Assembly: GCF_042655485.1 (NCBI RefSeq)
Contig: NZ_JBHSMC010000046.1
Span: 1 to 64,000 of the forward strand
Direction of reading: 5' to 3'
DNA: 64,000 nt
From: Lederbergia graminis
GTDB taxonomy: Bacteria > Bacillota > Bacilli > Bacillales > Bacillaceae_C
Below, piece by piece: positions 1 through 8,693 of this stretch; positions within the stretch are counted from its first letter, which is position 1; each line of letters opens with the position of its first letter. The notes beneath the pieces are model-generated. The model searched no databases and was not told where the DNA came from. It saw only the letters and a list, made by a program, of their open reading frames with translations. A program made the position numbers and the translations under genes.

Positions 1-104
1 GCGCTGAAGTCAATGGCAAGCAGCTACGCTGTGGCCGTCCATTTTACTATATAAAGTTGGTTGAAAATGTTGTAATAACTTTTACACAATATTATGGACT
101 TGAC

Positions 105-325
105 TGTCGTCACGACGAATTGGAAGTGAAATTCACCTTAAACTGGTTGAGATAGAGCTTCTCACGACGAATTAGAGGTAAAAGTCAACATGAATCGGTC
201 ATGATAGAGCTCCTCACGACATATTTGAGCTTGAACTCTCCACGAACTGGTTGAGACAAAGTCCGTCGTCACGTTTTCTAGGAAGACTCACCTACAATCT
301 GCAGAGATAAAACCGAGTCATTTCG
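105..325. repeat. Degenerate tandem array, 52-nt period, upstream of the xylanase gene
   Basis: Three to four diverged copies of a unit that begins with CACGAC and contains an ACTGGTTGAGATAGAGCT-like segment. CACGAC or CACG anchors fall at 111, 163, 215 and about 270, so the first spacings are exactly 52 nt. I see no open reading frame with a ribosome binding site in bases 1-459. The array ends about 130 nt before the GH10 gene and marks the left edge of the xylan locus. Confidence 0.7.
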
Positions 326-459
326 TTGTTCTATCCACGTAAAACGCGCTCCTAAAAAAAGCTATATTTCGAAGGGGGAAATACTAGTCATTGAACGGTT
401 TTTATCAAATCAAAGTGATGGTATCCTAAGTAAAATTACGTTATCGGAGGTTTGAAAAT

Positions 460-1731
460 TTGCTTGAATACGTTAAGAAATATAAATGGTTAGTGATAGC
501 ATTACCCCTTATTGTTGCCCTCACGATAGTCATGGTGATAGTAATTAAAAAAGATGATCCTATTCCGGTCACAAAGGAGCCACAAGCGGTCGATAAAAAT
601 GACGCAAACAACGACCATGTTTCAAACGACAATGATTCAAACGAAGAAAATGAGGAACCACTTGATGAGCAACCGGAAGATCCAGGACCGATTGTGATTG
701 AAGAAAATATCCCCTCTTTGCAAGATGTATTCAAGGACAATTTCATTTTAGGAACTTCCCTCGGTGTGAATGAAATATATAACACGGAAGGTCCAGATGC
801 ACAGTTAATAAAAAAACATTTTAATAGTTTAACTCCCGCGAACGAATTGAAGTGGGATGCAACAGAGCCTCAAGAAGGAAAATTCAATTTTACAAGATCT
901 GATAGAATAGTAGAGTTCGCTGAAGAAAATGACATAGCAGTACGTGGACATACTTTAATTTGGCACTCACAAACCCCAAATTGGGTTTTTTACGATGGAG
1001 AAGGAAATCTAGCAAGTAAGGAATTGTTGTACGCACGTATGAAACATCATATAGAGACAGTTGTTGGTCGATACAAAGGGAAGATTTATGCTTGGGATGT
1101 TGTCAATGAAGTACTAGAACCTGCTGATGGATTACCAAATGGTTTAAGGAATAGCCTATGGTATCAAATTGCTGGTGAAGAATATATCGAGAAGGCGTTT
1201 GAATTTGCCCATGAAGCAGATCCTGAAGCAATTCTTTATATCAATGATTACAATACACATATTCCGGAGAAGCGCGATTATTTATATGATCTAGTAAAAA
1301 GACTCAAAGATAAAGGGGTGCCTATACATGGGGTTGGGCATCAAACTCATATTGGCGTCTTTTATCCTCCTGTAAGAGAGCTTGATCAAATGATTGAGAA
1401 ATTTAAAGATTTAGATGTAGAACAGGAAGTTACAGAAATGGATATGAGTATTTATCTAAATGATAATCAGAAATACGATACTTTTCCGGAGTATCTACAA
1501 ATCGCTCAAGCTAATCGATATAAGGAAATCTTTGATATATTTAAAAAGCACGCAGATGAGCTGTCAGCTGTTATATTCTGGGGAAAAGATGATCTAAATA
1601 CATGGTTACGTACATTTCCTGTCAGACGAAATAACTGGCCACTATTATTCGATGAAAGGTTACAAGCGAAGTATGCCTACTGGGCAATTGTGGATCCTAG
1701 CAAAGTACCTACAGAAGCAAGTGATAATTAG
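460..1731 (+). CDS. GH10 endo-1,4-beta-xylanase, membrane-anchored
   Basis: Cleaves internal beta-1,4 bonds of xylan outside the cell. The TTG start is set by CGGAGG at 445-450. Residues 1-30 are a positively charged stretch plus one long hydrophobic segment with no lipobox or clear signal-peptidase site, so it is probably an uncleaved signal anchor. An acidic Asp/Asn/Glu-rich linker (about 33-80) leads to the GH10 barrel. Acid/base E217 lies in WDVVNE and nucleophile E326 in TEMDM; WHSQTPNW is also typical of GH10. At 423 residues it holds a single catalytic domain and no carbohydrate-binding module. It precedes a solute-binding lipoprotein and a sensor kinase, consistent with producing the oligosaccharides that the locus senses and imports. 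Confidence 0.95.
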   Translation: MLEYVKKYKWLVIALPLIVALTIVMVIVIKKDDPIPVTKEPQAVDKNDANNDHVSNDNDSNEENEEPLDEQPEDPGPIVIEENIPSLQDVFKDNFILGTSLGVNEIYNTEGPDAQLIKKHFNSLTPANELKWDATEPQEGKFNFTRSDRIVEFAEENDIAVRGHTLIWHSQTPNWVFYDGEGNLASKELLYARMKHHIETVVGRYKGKIYAWDVVNEVLEPADGLPNGLRNSLWYQIAGEEYIEKAFEFAHEADPEAILYINDYNTHIPEKRDYLYDLVKRLKDKGVPIHGVGHQTHIGVFYPPVRELDQMIEKFKDLDVEQEVTEMDMSIYLNDNQKYDTFPEYLQIAQANRYKEIFDIFKKHADELSAVIFWGKDDLNTWLRTFPVRRNNWPLLFDERLQAKYAYWAIVDPSKVPTEASDN

Positions 1732-1800
1732 CCTATATGAAAACTTAAACGAATCAAATGATAGAGTTGTACAAATATTGTCAATAAATGAAAATATTTG

Positions 1801-1829
1801 TTGTCGTAGTTAAATAGAATTGCTATGAT
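1801..1829 (+). promoter_or_regulatory. Sigma-A promoter for the solute-binding protein / sensor kinase pair
   Basis: TTGTCG at 1801-1806, 17-nt spacer, TATGAT at 1824-1829, about 25 nt before the start codon. It lacks the GGTAT/AGGTTG elements seen at the other solute-binding promoters, so this pair may be expressed independently of the inducible genes. Confidence 0.55.
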
Positions 1830-1854
1830 GAAGAGGATAAAGTAGGTGATATCA

Positions 1855-3534
1855 TTGAAAATCCGTAATTGGAAGCGATTACTCTTGAGTCTGCTTTCTC
1901 TACTTATGATTATCAATATTACAAGCTGCTCCAAAAATGAGTCCAGTGTAAAATCTGCTCTACAAAGCGAAACTACTAGTATGGAAGATAATGTATATAA
2001 AGAAGTAGGTTTACGTAAATATAACCCGCCCATTGAAGTTCATTTTGTGAGAGAAATGACGGATAGTTTACAAGGCCTCTTAGACAATCTTCCTGATGAA
2101 ACGCTTAATGATAATAGATGGAGCAACTTATTTGAAGAAGTGTTAGGTGTTCATATGAACAATGAATGGGTGGAAAGTGGAGAGATTTTTGCCTTGAAGC
2201 TAAACCATACGATATCCTCTGGAGAAATACCAGATATTATTAAAGTAAATGCTGATCAGTTAAGAATTTTATATAATGATGGTTTAATTGAAGATTTAAC
2301 TCAAGTATATGAAGAATACGCAACACCATTAACGAAAGCGATATTTAGTCAGGAAGGTAATGCTCCATTTGATCTCGCGACGATGGAAGGGAATTTAATG
2401 GCCATTCCTGTCACAGGATCATCGATTGAAGAAGCAACTTATATATGGATTCGTACAGATTGGCTGGATAGTCTTGGATTAGAAGCACCTAAAACTATCG
2501 ATGATTTGCTAAAAATATCAAAGGCATTTACCACGGAGGACCCTGATCAAAATGGAGAAGATGATACGTATGGGCTCATGCTCTCGAATTATTTATGGGA
2601 TCCAATCGCAGATATGGAAGGATTTATGGCAGGGTTTGAGGCATTTCCACGTCTATGGGTGGAAGATGAGTCAGGTAAACTAGTATTTGGTGGCATTCAA
2701 CCAGAAGTGAAAGATGCATTACAAGAATTGCAGAAAATGTATAAAAACGGCGAAATTGAAAATGAGTTTTATTATAAAAATGGTACTGATGTGAAGGAAA
2801 TGGTGGTACAAGGCAAATTAGGAATGTTTTATGGAGAACAAGGAAGTTCTTCATTCTTGGAGGAAAGCCGTAAGTTTGATAAACAAGCTGAATGGCAGGC
2901 GTTTCCTATTGTTTCTGGTGCCAAGGAATCTGCGAAGGTGCCACTGAAATATAGTACGTCAGAATTTTTTGCCGTTAAAAAAGGGTTTGAACATCCAGAA
3001 GTGATTGTGAAACTAATAAATCTATACTTAGAAAAAGTGTGGGGAGAGACAGCTGAATTTGATACATATCATAGCAGTCCTTTACCTGTATGGCAGTTAT
3101 CCCCTGTATCGCCGTATCCAGCTAGGAAAAATCTAGAGGCGTTCCGACAAATTGATTATGCACGCAAAAATGGAGATATGAGTCAGTTAACTATTCAAGC
3201 TAAGCACATTCAAACGTTTGTTGAGAAATACCTAAAAGATAGCGTGGAAAGTTTTTGGGGATGGGAAAGAACTTATGGAGAGAACGGTGCTTTCGCAATC
3301 CTTGACCAATATGAAAAAAATGGCCAGTTTTTATATGATAAATTTACAGGACCACCTACGGCCACAATGTTAGAACGTGAATCTTTCCTTGTTGACCTTC
3401 AGCATGAAACTTATTTTGATATTATTTTAGGAAGTCCAATAGATGAATTTGATAATTTTATAGAAAAGTGGAACAAGCTCGGTGGGGAGCAAATTACAAA
3501 AGAAGTAAATGCATGGTACACACATAATAAGTAA
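1855..3534 (+). CDS. Extracellular solute-binding lipoprotein (LplA/YtcQ-like)
   Basis: Predicted sugar-binding lipoprotein of about 559 residues. I chose TTG 1855 because AGGTGAT at 1844-1850 fits it well; a GTG at 1846 would add three residues and is possible. The N-terminus has a basic and hydrophobic signal ending in a lipobox-like ITSC followed by KNESS. Its size and the segments ATYIWIRTDWLDSLGLEAPKT and DQNGEDDTYG resemble the large LplA/YtcQ solute-binding proteins of Firmicutes. It is followed after 26 nt by a YesM-type kinase, so it may deliver ligand to a sensor or to one of the permease pairs further on. It is clearly diverged from the three ~450-residue paralogues downstream. Confidence 0.85.
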   Translation: MKIRNWKRLLLSLLSLLMIINITSCSKNESSVKSALQSETTSMEDNVYKEVGLRKYNPPIEVHFVREMTDSLQGLLDNLPDETLNDNRWSNLFEEVLGVHMNNEWVESGEIFALKLNHTISSGEIPDIIKVNADQLRILYNDGLIEDLTQVYEEYATPLTKAIFSQEGNAPFDLATMEGNLMAIPVTGSSIEEATYIWIRTDWLDSLGLEAPKTIDDLLKISKAFTTEDPDQNGEDDTYGLMLSNYLWDPIADMEGFMAGFEAFPRLWVEDESGKLVFGGIQPEVKDALQELQKMYKNGEIENEFYYKNGTDVKEMVVQGKLGMFYGEQGSSSFLEESRKFDKQAEWQAFPIVSGAKESAKVPLKYSTSEFFAVKKGFEHPEVIVKLINLYLEKVWGETAEFDTYHSSPLPVWQLSPVSPYPARKNLEAFRQIDYARKNGDMSQLTIQAKHIQTFVEKYLKDSVESFWGWERTYGENGAFAILDQYEKNGQFLYDKFTGPPTATMLERESFLVDLQHETYFDIILGSPIDEFDNFIEKWNKLGGEQITKEVNAWYTHNK

Positions 3535-3560
3535 ATACACAGAGGCTCGGGGGGGAAGCC

Positions 3561-5294
3561 GTGCTTAAGTTACCGAATATACAATGGAGGAAGTCTATCT
3601 TCTTTCGATTAGTCATCACATATTTGCTTGTTAATATTCCAATCGTTTTGCAAGGCTTTTACTTGTACAATTGGAGTTATAATAATGCTAGTGAGAATAT
3701 TTCAAGAGCTACATACACAGAATTATCCTATTATCTCGATGACTTTAATAGTGGTGTTGACTGGATGGAGCGCCAGAAATATCAGCTCTTAAAGGATAAT
3801 GAACTTACAAAGCTAGCAGTCTCATGGAATATTATCACGAGTGTGGAACGAAGAAAGAGTATGAGCTATGTGCTACATCGAATTTATTCCATTAAAAACA
3901 GTAGTAAATATATAAAAGATATAAAAGTATATGTTCCTCCGATCTCGAAAACATTCTCTACTACTAATTCTGTATATGATTTAGATGAGGCAGAGTTTAG
4001 AAGCGCTTATTTGAATTTGAATATAAGTAATCAGCAGATTATTAGTATGAAAGACAAATTATATTTAATGGATGTTCGCTATAGTGGTGGAAAAAAAGGG
4101 GGAGTATTGTTTGTCGTACAATTTGAACTCGATACCGAATATATTAAGGAAACATTACGACAGTTAAGTTTGTATCCTGGCAGTGGATCCATCCTGTATT
4201 CCAAAAAGGGAGTATTTGCTTTAAGTAGTAATCAAGATATTTATAACAGTGTTCAATTTGATTTGCCTGAAATACTAGAAAAAAATCCAGCAATGTCAAT
4301 GATGAAAATAAATGGTGAAAACTTCCGTATTTATCAAGATTACTCACATAATTTAAATGTTAATATAATGACTTTAGTTCCTGAAAAAACATTAGAAAAG
4401 CCATTAAGCTTTTTCTCTGTATGGGCTTGGTCGTTTGTATTGTCTTCCCTTATTGCAATTCTACTAGTATATTTTAGTACGTATAGAATCATTCATAAAC
4501 CGTTAGTACAACTTATACAAGGATTTAAGCGGATGGGTGCCGGTGAGTTAAACAGTCCGATAAAACATGATAAAAAGGATGAGTTTGGTTACCTCTATTC
4601 GTCCTATAATAATATGATCAAGCGACTTCGAACATTGATTGATCAGGATTATAAGCAGAAAATGATGATGCAAAAATCAGAGCTGAAGCAATTACAATCA
4701 CAAATTAATCCACACTTTTTATATAATAGTTTTTTTATTCTTAATTCTTTAGCAAAAATAGGAGATGTGGAGCGGATTGAACAATTTACAATCATGCTTG
4801 GGGAATACTTCCGTTTCATTACTCGTAATGGGAATGATTTAGTTTCCCTATCAGAGGAAGTGAAGCACTCACGTGTGTACACTAGTATACAAGAATTGAG
4901 GTTTTCTAGACGGATAAAAGTAGAATTTGAGGAGTTACCGAAGGAAATGGAGAATATTAAGGTACCGCGACTCATTATTCAACCAATTATCGAAAATGCA
5001 TATGAGCATAGTCTAGAAAATAAAGTAGAGGATGGCCTATTACGGGTAACCTTTGAGCATCATGAACAAGCAATTTGTATCATCATTGAAGATAATAATG
5101 ATGATTTGAAGGATGAGCAGTTGAAAGAAATACAACGACGGATAAACAATCCAGCTGAAACAGCGGAAGTGACAGGGATGATAAATATTCACCGTAGATT
5201 ACAACTCACTTTTGGTGAACAGAGTGGTCTTATTTTAGAGAGAAGTGAACTTCAAGGGCTCAAAGTAATTATATATATAGAACTTAGGGACTAG
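3561..5294 (+). CDS. YesM-family sensor histidine kinase with degenerate ATP lid
   Basis: Membrane sensor kinase of 577 residues. TM1 spans about 14-36, an extracellular sensor domain 37-283, TM2 about 284-307, HAMP about 308-360, then the His_kinase/HATPase region. The phospho-acceptor is H385 in QINPHFLYN and an intact N-box QPIIENAYEH follows. The G1 box, usually D-N-G-x-G, reads D511-N-N-D-D, losing both glycines. The G2-like segment GMINIHRRLQL is present. The start is GTG 3561 behind a G-rich site. Kinases of this class normally sit beside a YesN-type regulator; here none is adjacent, and the only AraC-type regulator in the window lies about 20 kb away. Whether it still binds ATP is uncertain. 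Confidence 0.9.
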   Translation: MLKLPNIQWRKSIFFRLVITYLLVNIPIVLQGFYLYNWSYNNASENISRATYTELSYYLDDFNSGVDWMERQKYQLLKDNELTKLAVSWNIITSVERRKSMSYVLHRIYSIKNSSKYIKDIKVYVPPISKTFSTTNSVYDLDEAEFRSAYLNLNISNQQIISMKDKLYLMDVRYSGGKKGGVLFVVQFELDTEYIKETLRQLSLYPGSGSILYSKKGVFALSSNQDIYNSVQFDLPEILEKNPAMSMMKINGENFRIYQDYSHNLNVNIMTLVPEKTLEKPLSFFSVWAWSFVLSSLIAILLVYFSTYRIIHKPLVQLIQGFKRMGAGELNSPIKHDKKDEFGYLYSSYNNMIKRLRTLIDQDYKQKMMMQKSELKQLQSQINPHFLYNSFFILNSLAKIGDVERIEQFTIMLGEYFRFITRNGNDLVSLSEEVKHSRVYTSIQELRFSRRIKVEFEELPKEMENIKVPRLIIQPIIENAYEHSLENKVEDGLLRVTFEHHEQAICIIIEDNNDDLKDEQLKEIQRRINNPAETAEVTGMINIHRRLQLTFGEQSGLILERSELQGLKVIIYIELRD

Positions 5295-5296
5295 TA

Positions 5297-5332
5297 GAAG
5301 CAGCTTAATATAGAGCTGCTTCGTCTTTTTTT
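5297..5332 (+). terminator. Rho-independent terminator after the sensor kinase
   Basis: Stem GAAGCAGCT / AGCTGCTTC around a short AT loop, followed by a run of seven T at about 5326-5332. Confidence 0.85.
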
Positions 5333-5354
5333 AGAAAAGAACTATATATCCACA

Positions 5355-5427
5355 GGTATAACACTATAGAAAGTAAGGTTGTTGGGATATAGGAAGAAAG
5401 ATACAATCATTTATGTAAGCGCTTAAC
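5355..5427 (+). promoter_or_regulatory. Promoter with paired activator-like repeats and cre-like operator, solute-binding gene 1
   Basis: Half-sites AGGTAT (GGT at 5355-5357) and AGGTTG (GGT at 5377-5379) are 22 nt apart; the second overlaps the -35 TTGTTG (5379-5384). A 17-nt spacer leads to TACAAT (5402-5407). The cre/LacI-type palindrome TGTAAGCGCTTAAC (5414-5427) sits at the expected transcription start. This layout suits activation by an AraC-type protein and repression by CcpA or a LacI-family regulator. Confidence 0.6.
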
Positions 5428-5455
5428 TTCTAAAAAATACAAAGGGGGAATAGGA

Positions 5456-6808
5456 TTGCGTAAAAAGAAAGTGTTGCTAATGATGTTTTCATTGTTGATG
5501 GTTTTAATTTTAGCAGCATGTAAAGACAACGCAAAGCCAACAGAGTCAAACAATCAAGGGGATTCAAATGATGATGATAAGAAAGCAGAAGTGGATTATT
5601 ATCAAACACCGGAAATGGATTTTGATTTAGGTGGGAAGACAATTAAGATAGTATCCTGGTTTGATATGGAGATAAAGGATGATAATCCAGATAGTATTAA
5701 GAAACTGGAAAATCTAGAAGCATTAAAGAAAAAACACAATTTTGATATTGAGTACGTATTGCTTGATTATGGTGAGTATCAAGATAAGGTAGTCGCTTCA
5801 TTACTTGCAGGTGAGCCATTAGGGGACATTGTTCGCTTAGAAAAATTTTATACAATTCCTTCATTAGTTAAGCAAGATTTATTATGGCCAATTGATGAGT
5901 ATACGAAGAATACAAATGCATTTAACCAAAAAGTGACGAATGAAATTATGACATTTGAAGGTCGAGGATACGGTTTTACAGATGATCAAGCCAACTTTTA
6001 CTCTGGGATCTTCTATAATCGCACCCTAATGAATGAGCTAGGTATTACGCCATTACAAGAATATGTAGATGCAGATAATTGGAATTGGGATACATTTATT
6101 GATGTGGTGAGAGATGCAAACAGGGATACAAATAATGATGGTAAATTAGATGTTTGGGGCCTTGCCCAAGGGGAAGGGCTTCTAGATTCCGCATTATATT
6201 CCAATGAAACGGATTTAACAAAGGGTGATCAGCAAAACTTGGAAGATCCAAAAACCATTGAAGCATTTGAATTCATGGTACGTATAGGTACAGAGGAACT
6301 TGCTCGTCCAACAGAGGGTGGAGACTGGACAGAACCAAGTATGTTCTTCCGTCAAGGGAACACATTGATGTATGCTGGAGCATTCTGGGAATTAGATGGT
6401 TTTAAAGAAGATATGCCAGATTATGATATTGGTTTCTTGCCATTCCCGAAAGGACCTAGTGCGACTGCATATCATTCAGGTGAAACCCGATTCAATTCAT
6501 CTGCTATTCCGAAAGCAGTAGATAATCCGGAACAACTGATGTATATAATGGAAAAAATCCATGATATTGAATCCATGTATGATTATCCACTTCAGAATCG
6601 TCTAGAGACTCAATATGTAAACGAAGATGATATTAACAATGCACTATTGGCAGCTGATGGATTTGTAGTACTGGACAATCAAACATTCCCATCTATGGAT
6701 TATTATGGTCTTCGCTATGAGCTTGCTCAAGGGACTTCTGTATCGACTGTCATTGAAAAGTATAAAGATCAATATCAAGCAGCAGTTGATGAAGTGTATA
6801 ATCAATAA
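5456..6808 (+). CDS. Solute-binding lipoprotein, paralogue 1 of 3
   Basis: ABC-importer sugar-binding lipoprotein of 450 residues. TTG start after AAAGGGGGA; lipobox LAAC at about residues 19-22, then an Asn/Asp/Lys-rich linker. The mature part opens with DYYQTPEMDFDLGGKTIK, which recurs nearly unchanged in the proteins starting at 7177 and 10510, so these are recent duplicates. It shares with them NWNWDTFI, RDTNNDGKLDVWGL, EGGDWTEP and GFLPFPKGPSATAYH. It is closer to the third copy than to the second, sharing RLEKFYTIPSLVKQDL-like and NAFNQKVTNE segments. It has its own promoter and terminator and no adjacent permease, so it must use one of the permease pairs downstream. Confidence 0.92.
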   Translation: MRKKKVLLMMFSLLMVLILAACKDNAKPTESNNQGDSNDDDKKAEVDYYQTPEMDFDLGGKTIKIVSWFDMEIKDDNPDSIKKLENLEALKKKHNFDIEYVLLDYGEYQDKVVASLLAGEPLGDIVRLEKFYTIPSLVKQDLLWPIDEYTKNTNAFNQKVTNEIMTFEGRGYGFTDDQANFYSGIFYNRTLMNELGITPLQEYVDADNWNWDTFIDVVRDANRDTNNDGKLDVWGLAQGEGLLDSALYSNETDLTKGDQQNLEDPKTIEAFEFMVRIGTEELARPTEGGDWTEPSMFFRQGNTLMYAGAFWELDGFKEDMPDYDIGFLPFPKGPSATAYHSGETRFNSSAIPKAVDNPEQLMYIMEKIHDIESMYDYPLQNRLETQYVNEDDINNALLAADGFVVLDNQTFPSMDYYGLRYELAQGTSVSTVIEKYKDQYQAAVDEVYNQ

Positions 6809-6821
6809 TAAATATTAAAAA

Positions 6822-6957
6822 GTAAGCTTCGGAAATACACTTCGCTAGTAACTTAACATTACTATTGTAGACAGACTCATCTTGTTAGAATAGTACATTT
6901 ATATTGAAATGAAACCGAACTATCTTAAATTTTTTTGAATGATAGTTCGGTTTTTTT
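6822..6957 (+). terminator. Dispersed 3' element (copy A) ending in a terminator
   Basis: CGGAAATACACTTCGCT at 6830-6846 also occurs, with at most one change, at 25203 and 31970. Downstream is a perfect 12-bp stem AACCGAACTATC (6913-6924) / GATAGTTCGGTT (6941-6952) followed by a T run. The stretch 6809-7065 contains no coding sequence that I can support. Confidence 0.75.
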
Positions 6958-7066
6958 ATTTCATCACGATTCTTAATGCCCTTTGATTTTTTTTGTAACT
7001 GAACTAATTTAGTGAATGTAAAGTCTGGGAAAAATCTGAATTTTTACATGGACCTATACTTTGACA

Positions 7067-7137
7067 TGTATTAATCAATAATTTGAGGGGTTGTGAAATA
7101 CCCAACTATTATTTAAAATCTTTTGTAAGCGCTTTTA
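7067..7137 (+). promoter_or_regulatory. Promoter and cre-like operator, solute-binding gene 2
   Basis: GGTTGTGA contains the -35 TTGTGA (7091-7096); a 17-nt spacer leads to TAAAAT (7114-7119). TGTAAGCGCTTTTA (7124-7137) matches the cre consensus at 13 of 14 positions and lies at the predicted start point. The upstream half-site is weaker here (TGTATT at 7067). Confidence 0.6.
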
Positions 7138-7176
7138 AAAAGTGTTTTAAAAATATTCGAAATAGGGGGGCTGGCA

Positions 7177-8535
7177 ATGAGGCTTAACAAGTTTTTTCTT
7201 TTGTTGTGCGCACTAATGTTCGCGATGGTGCTAGCAGCGTGTAGTGGAGATTCAAAACCAACAGATTCAGATTCAGATGATGGAAAAAAAGGTAGCAATG
7301 ATGATGAATCAGCGCAAGTGGATTACTATCAAACACCTGAGATGGATTTTGACATGGGTGGTAGAACAATCAAGTGGGTATCTTGGTATAGTGAGGAGAT
7401 TCCAGAAGATAATCCAGACAATATAAAGAAGAAGGAAAATCTGGAAGCTTTAATGGAAAAACACAATTTTTCTATTGAATGGGTTGTCGTTGATTATGGT
7501 GAATACCAAGAGAAGGTAACTACTTCATTGCTTGCAGGTCAACCTATCGGTGATATCATCCGTTTCCCAAGACCGTGGATGATTCCGACATTGACGAAGC
7601 AGGATCTATTCTGGCCAGTCGATGAATATACGAAGAATGACCATGTGTTTATACAACAGTATACACACGATTATTCCTTATATGAAGGTAGAGGATATGG
7701 GTTTAGAACAGGAATCAACGGAGCGTCTTCTGGTATTTTCTATAACCGTACATTAATGGAAGATTTAGGATTAACACCTCTACAAGAATATGTGGATAAT
7801 GATAATTGGAATTGGGATACATTCATTGAAGTTGCAAAAAGCGCTAATAAAGACACAAATAATGATGGAGAACTCGATGTTTGGGGTCTTGCGACAGATG
7901 CACTTATAGTTCCAGCATTGGCAGCGAATGAAGCAAATTTAGTATATGAAGATAAACATGGGTTGGAAGATCCTAAAACAGTTGAAACCTTAAATTTCTT
8001 ATCCCGTCTAGCTACTGAAGATGTAGCCAGACCTACAGAAGGTGGCGACTGGACAGAACCTAAGCAATTCTTTATGCAAGGTAATACGTTAATGTATTCT
8101 GGTAGCGATTATGAAATGAATGATTTTAAAGCAGATATGCCAGATTATGATATCGGATTTGTGCCATTCCCGAAAGGACCTAGTTCGGAGGGATATCGTT
8201 CCTTTGTTACGATTCCGAACTACTTGACGATTCCGAAAGCAGTCGAAAATCCAGATCAATTAGTATATATCTATGAAAAGATTAATGATATTCAATCAAT
8301 GTATGATTATCCGAAACAAGCTTCGTTAGAGTCCTTATTTACAAAAGAAGAAGATATTGAAAATGCTAGAATTGCTGGGGAAGTGATTAATGTTGTTGAT
8401 AACATTAATGGGTACCCTACAATGCCATACTATGAATTTGAAGGCGAAATTCGCGAAGGCACTTCTATTTCAACGATCATTGAAAAATATAAAGATCCAT
8501 TCCAAGCATCGATCGACGAAGTTTGGAAGGACTAG
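7177..8535 (+). CDS. Solute-binding lipoprotein, paralogue 2 of 3
   Basis: Sugar-binding lipoprotein of 452 residues. ATG start after AGGGGGG; signal peptide ends in lipobox LAAC, followed by an Asp/Ser/Lys linker. It aligns over its whole length with the 450-residue proteins starting at 5456 and 10510. It is the most diverged in the middle: TWMIPT-like and NGASSGIFYNRT segments replace the YTIPSLV and DDQANF region, and it has SEGYRSFVTIPNY where the others have SATAYHTGE. Those substitutions may alter the sugar-binding cleft, so the three copies could recognise differently decorated xylo-oligosaccharides. The GH43 arabinofuranosidase lipoprotein lies immediately downstream under a separate promoter. 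Confidence 0.92.
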   Translation: MRLNKFFLLLCALMFAMVLAACSGDSKPTDSDSDDGKKGSNDDESAQVDYYQTPEMDFDMGGRTIKWVSWYSEEIPEDNPDNIKKKENLEALMEKHNFSIEWVVVDYGEYQEKVTTSLLAGQPIGDIIRFPRPWMIPTLTKQDLFWPVDEYTKNDHVFIQQYTHDYSLYEGRGYGFRTGINGASSGIFYNRTLMEDLGLTPLQEYVDNDNWNWDTFIEVAKSANKDTNNDGELDVWGLATDALIVPALAANEANLVYEDKHGLEDPKTVETLNFLSRLATEDVARPTEGGDWTEPKQFFMQGNTLMYSGSDYEMNDFKADMPDYDIGFVPFPKGPSSEGYRSFVTIPNYLTIPKAVENPDQLVYIYEKINDIQSMYDYPKQASLESLFTKEEDIENARIAGEVINVVDNINGYPTMPYYEFEGEIREGTSISTIIEKYKDPFQASIDEVWKD

Positions 8536-8605
8536 TAAGTAGTCTTATAGATAAGCAGCTTCATTTCGAGGGTGCTTTTCTTTTACCCAATCCTATATAT
8601 TCACA

Positions 8606-8659
8606 GGTATTTCTCCACCAATTCAACAGGTTGTACTGACAAATAGAAGAAGCTAACAT
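8606..8659 (+). promoter_or_regulatory. Promoter with paired activator-like repeats, GH43 lipoprotein gene
   Basis: CACAGGTAT (GGT at 8606-8608) and ACAGGTTGT (GGT at 8629-8631) are 23 nt apart. TTGTAC (8631-8636), 17-nt spacer and TAACAT (8654-8659) form the promoter. The block TATAT-C/T-CACAGGTAT is shared with the promoter at 5342-5360. There is no cre-like site here. Confidence 0.5.
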
Positions 8660-8693
8660 TTAGGCAAGATCTATATTAAGGAGAAAAGGGTGG

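Noticed and set aside
441..785. Minus-strand frame inside the xylanase gene (Ser-rich)
   Set aside because: It is antisense to the acidic linker and catalytic start of GH10, with no ribosome site.
8536..8580. Possible terminator after the second binding-protein gene
   Set aside because: Only a weak AGCAGCT/AGGGTGCT pairing before CTTTTCTTTT; not convincing enough to annotate.
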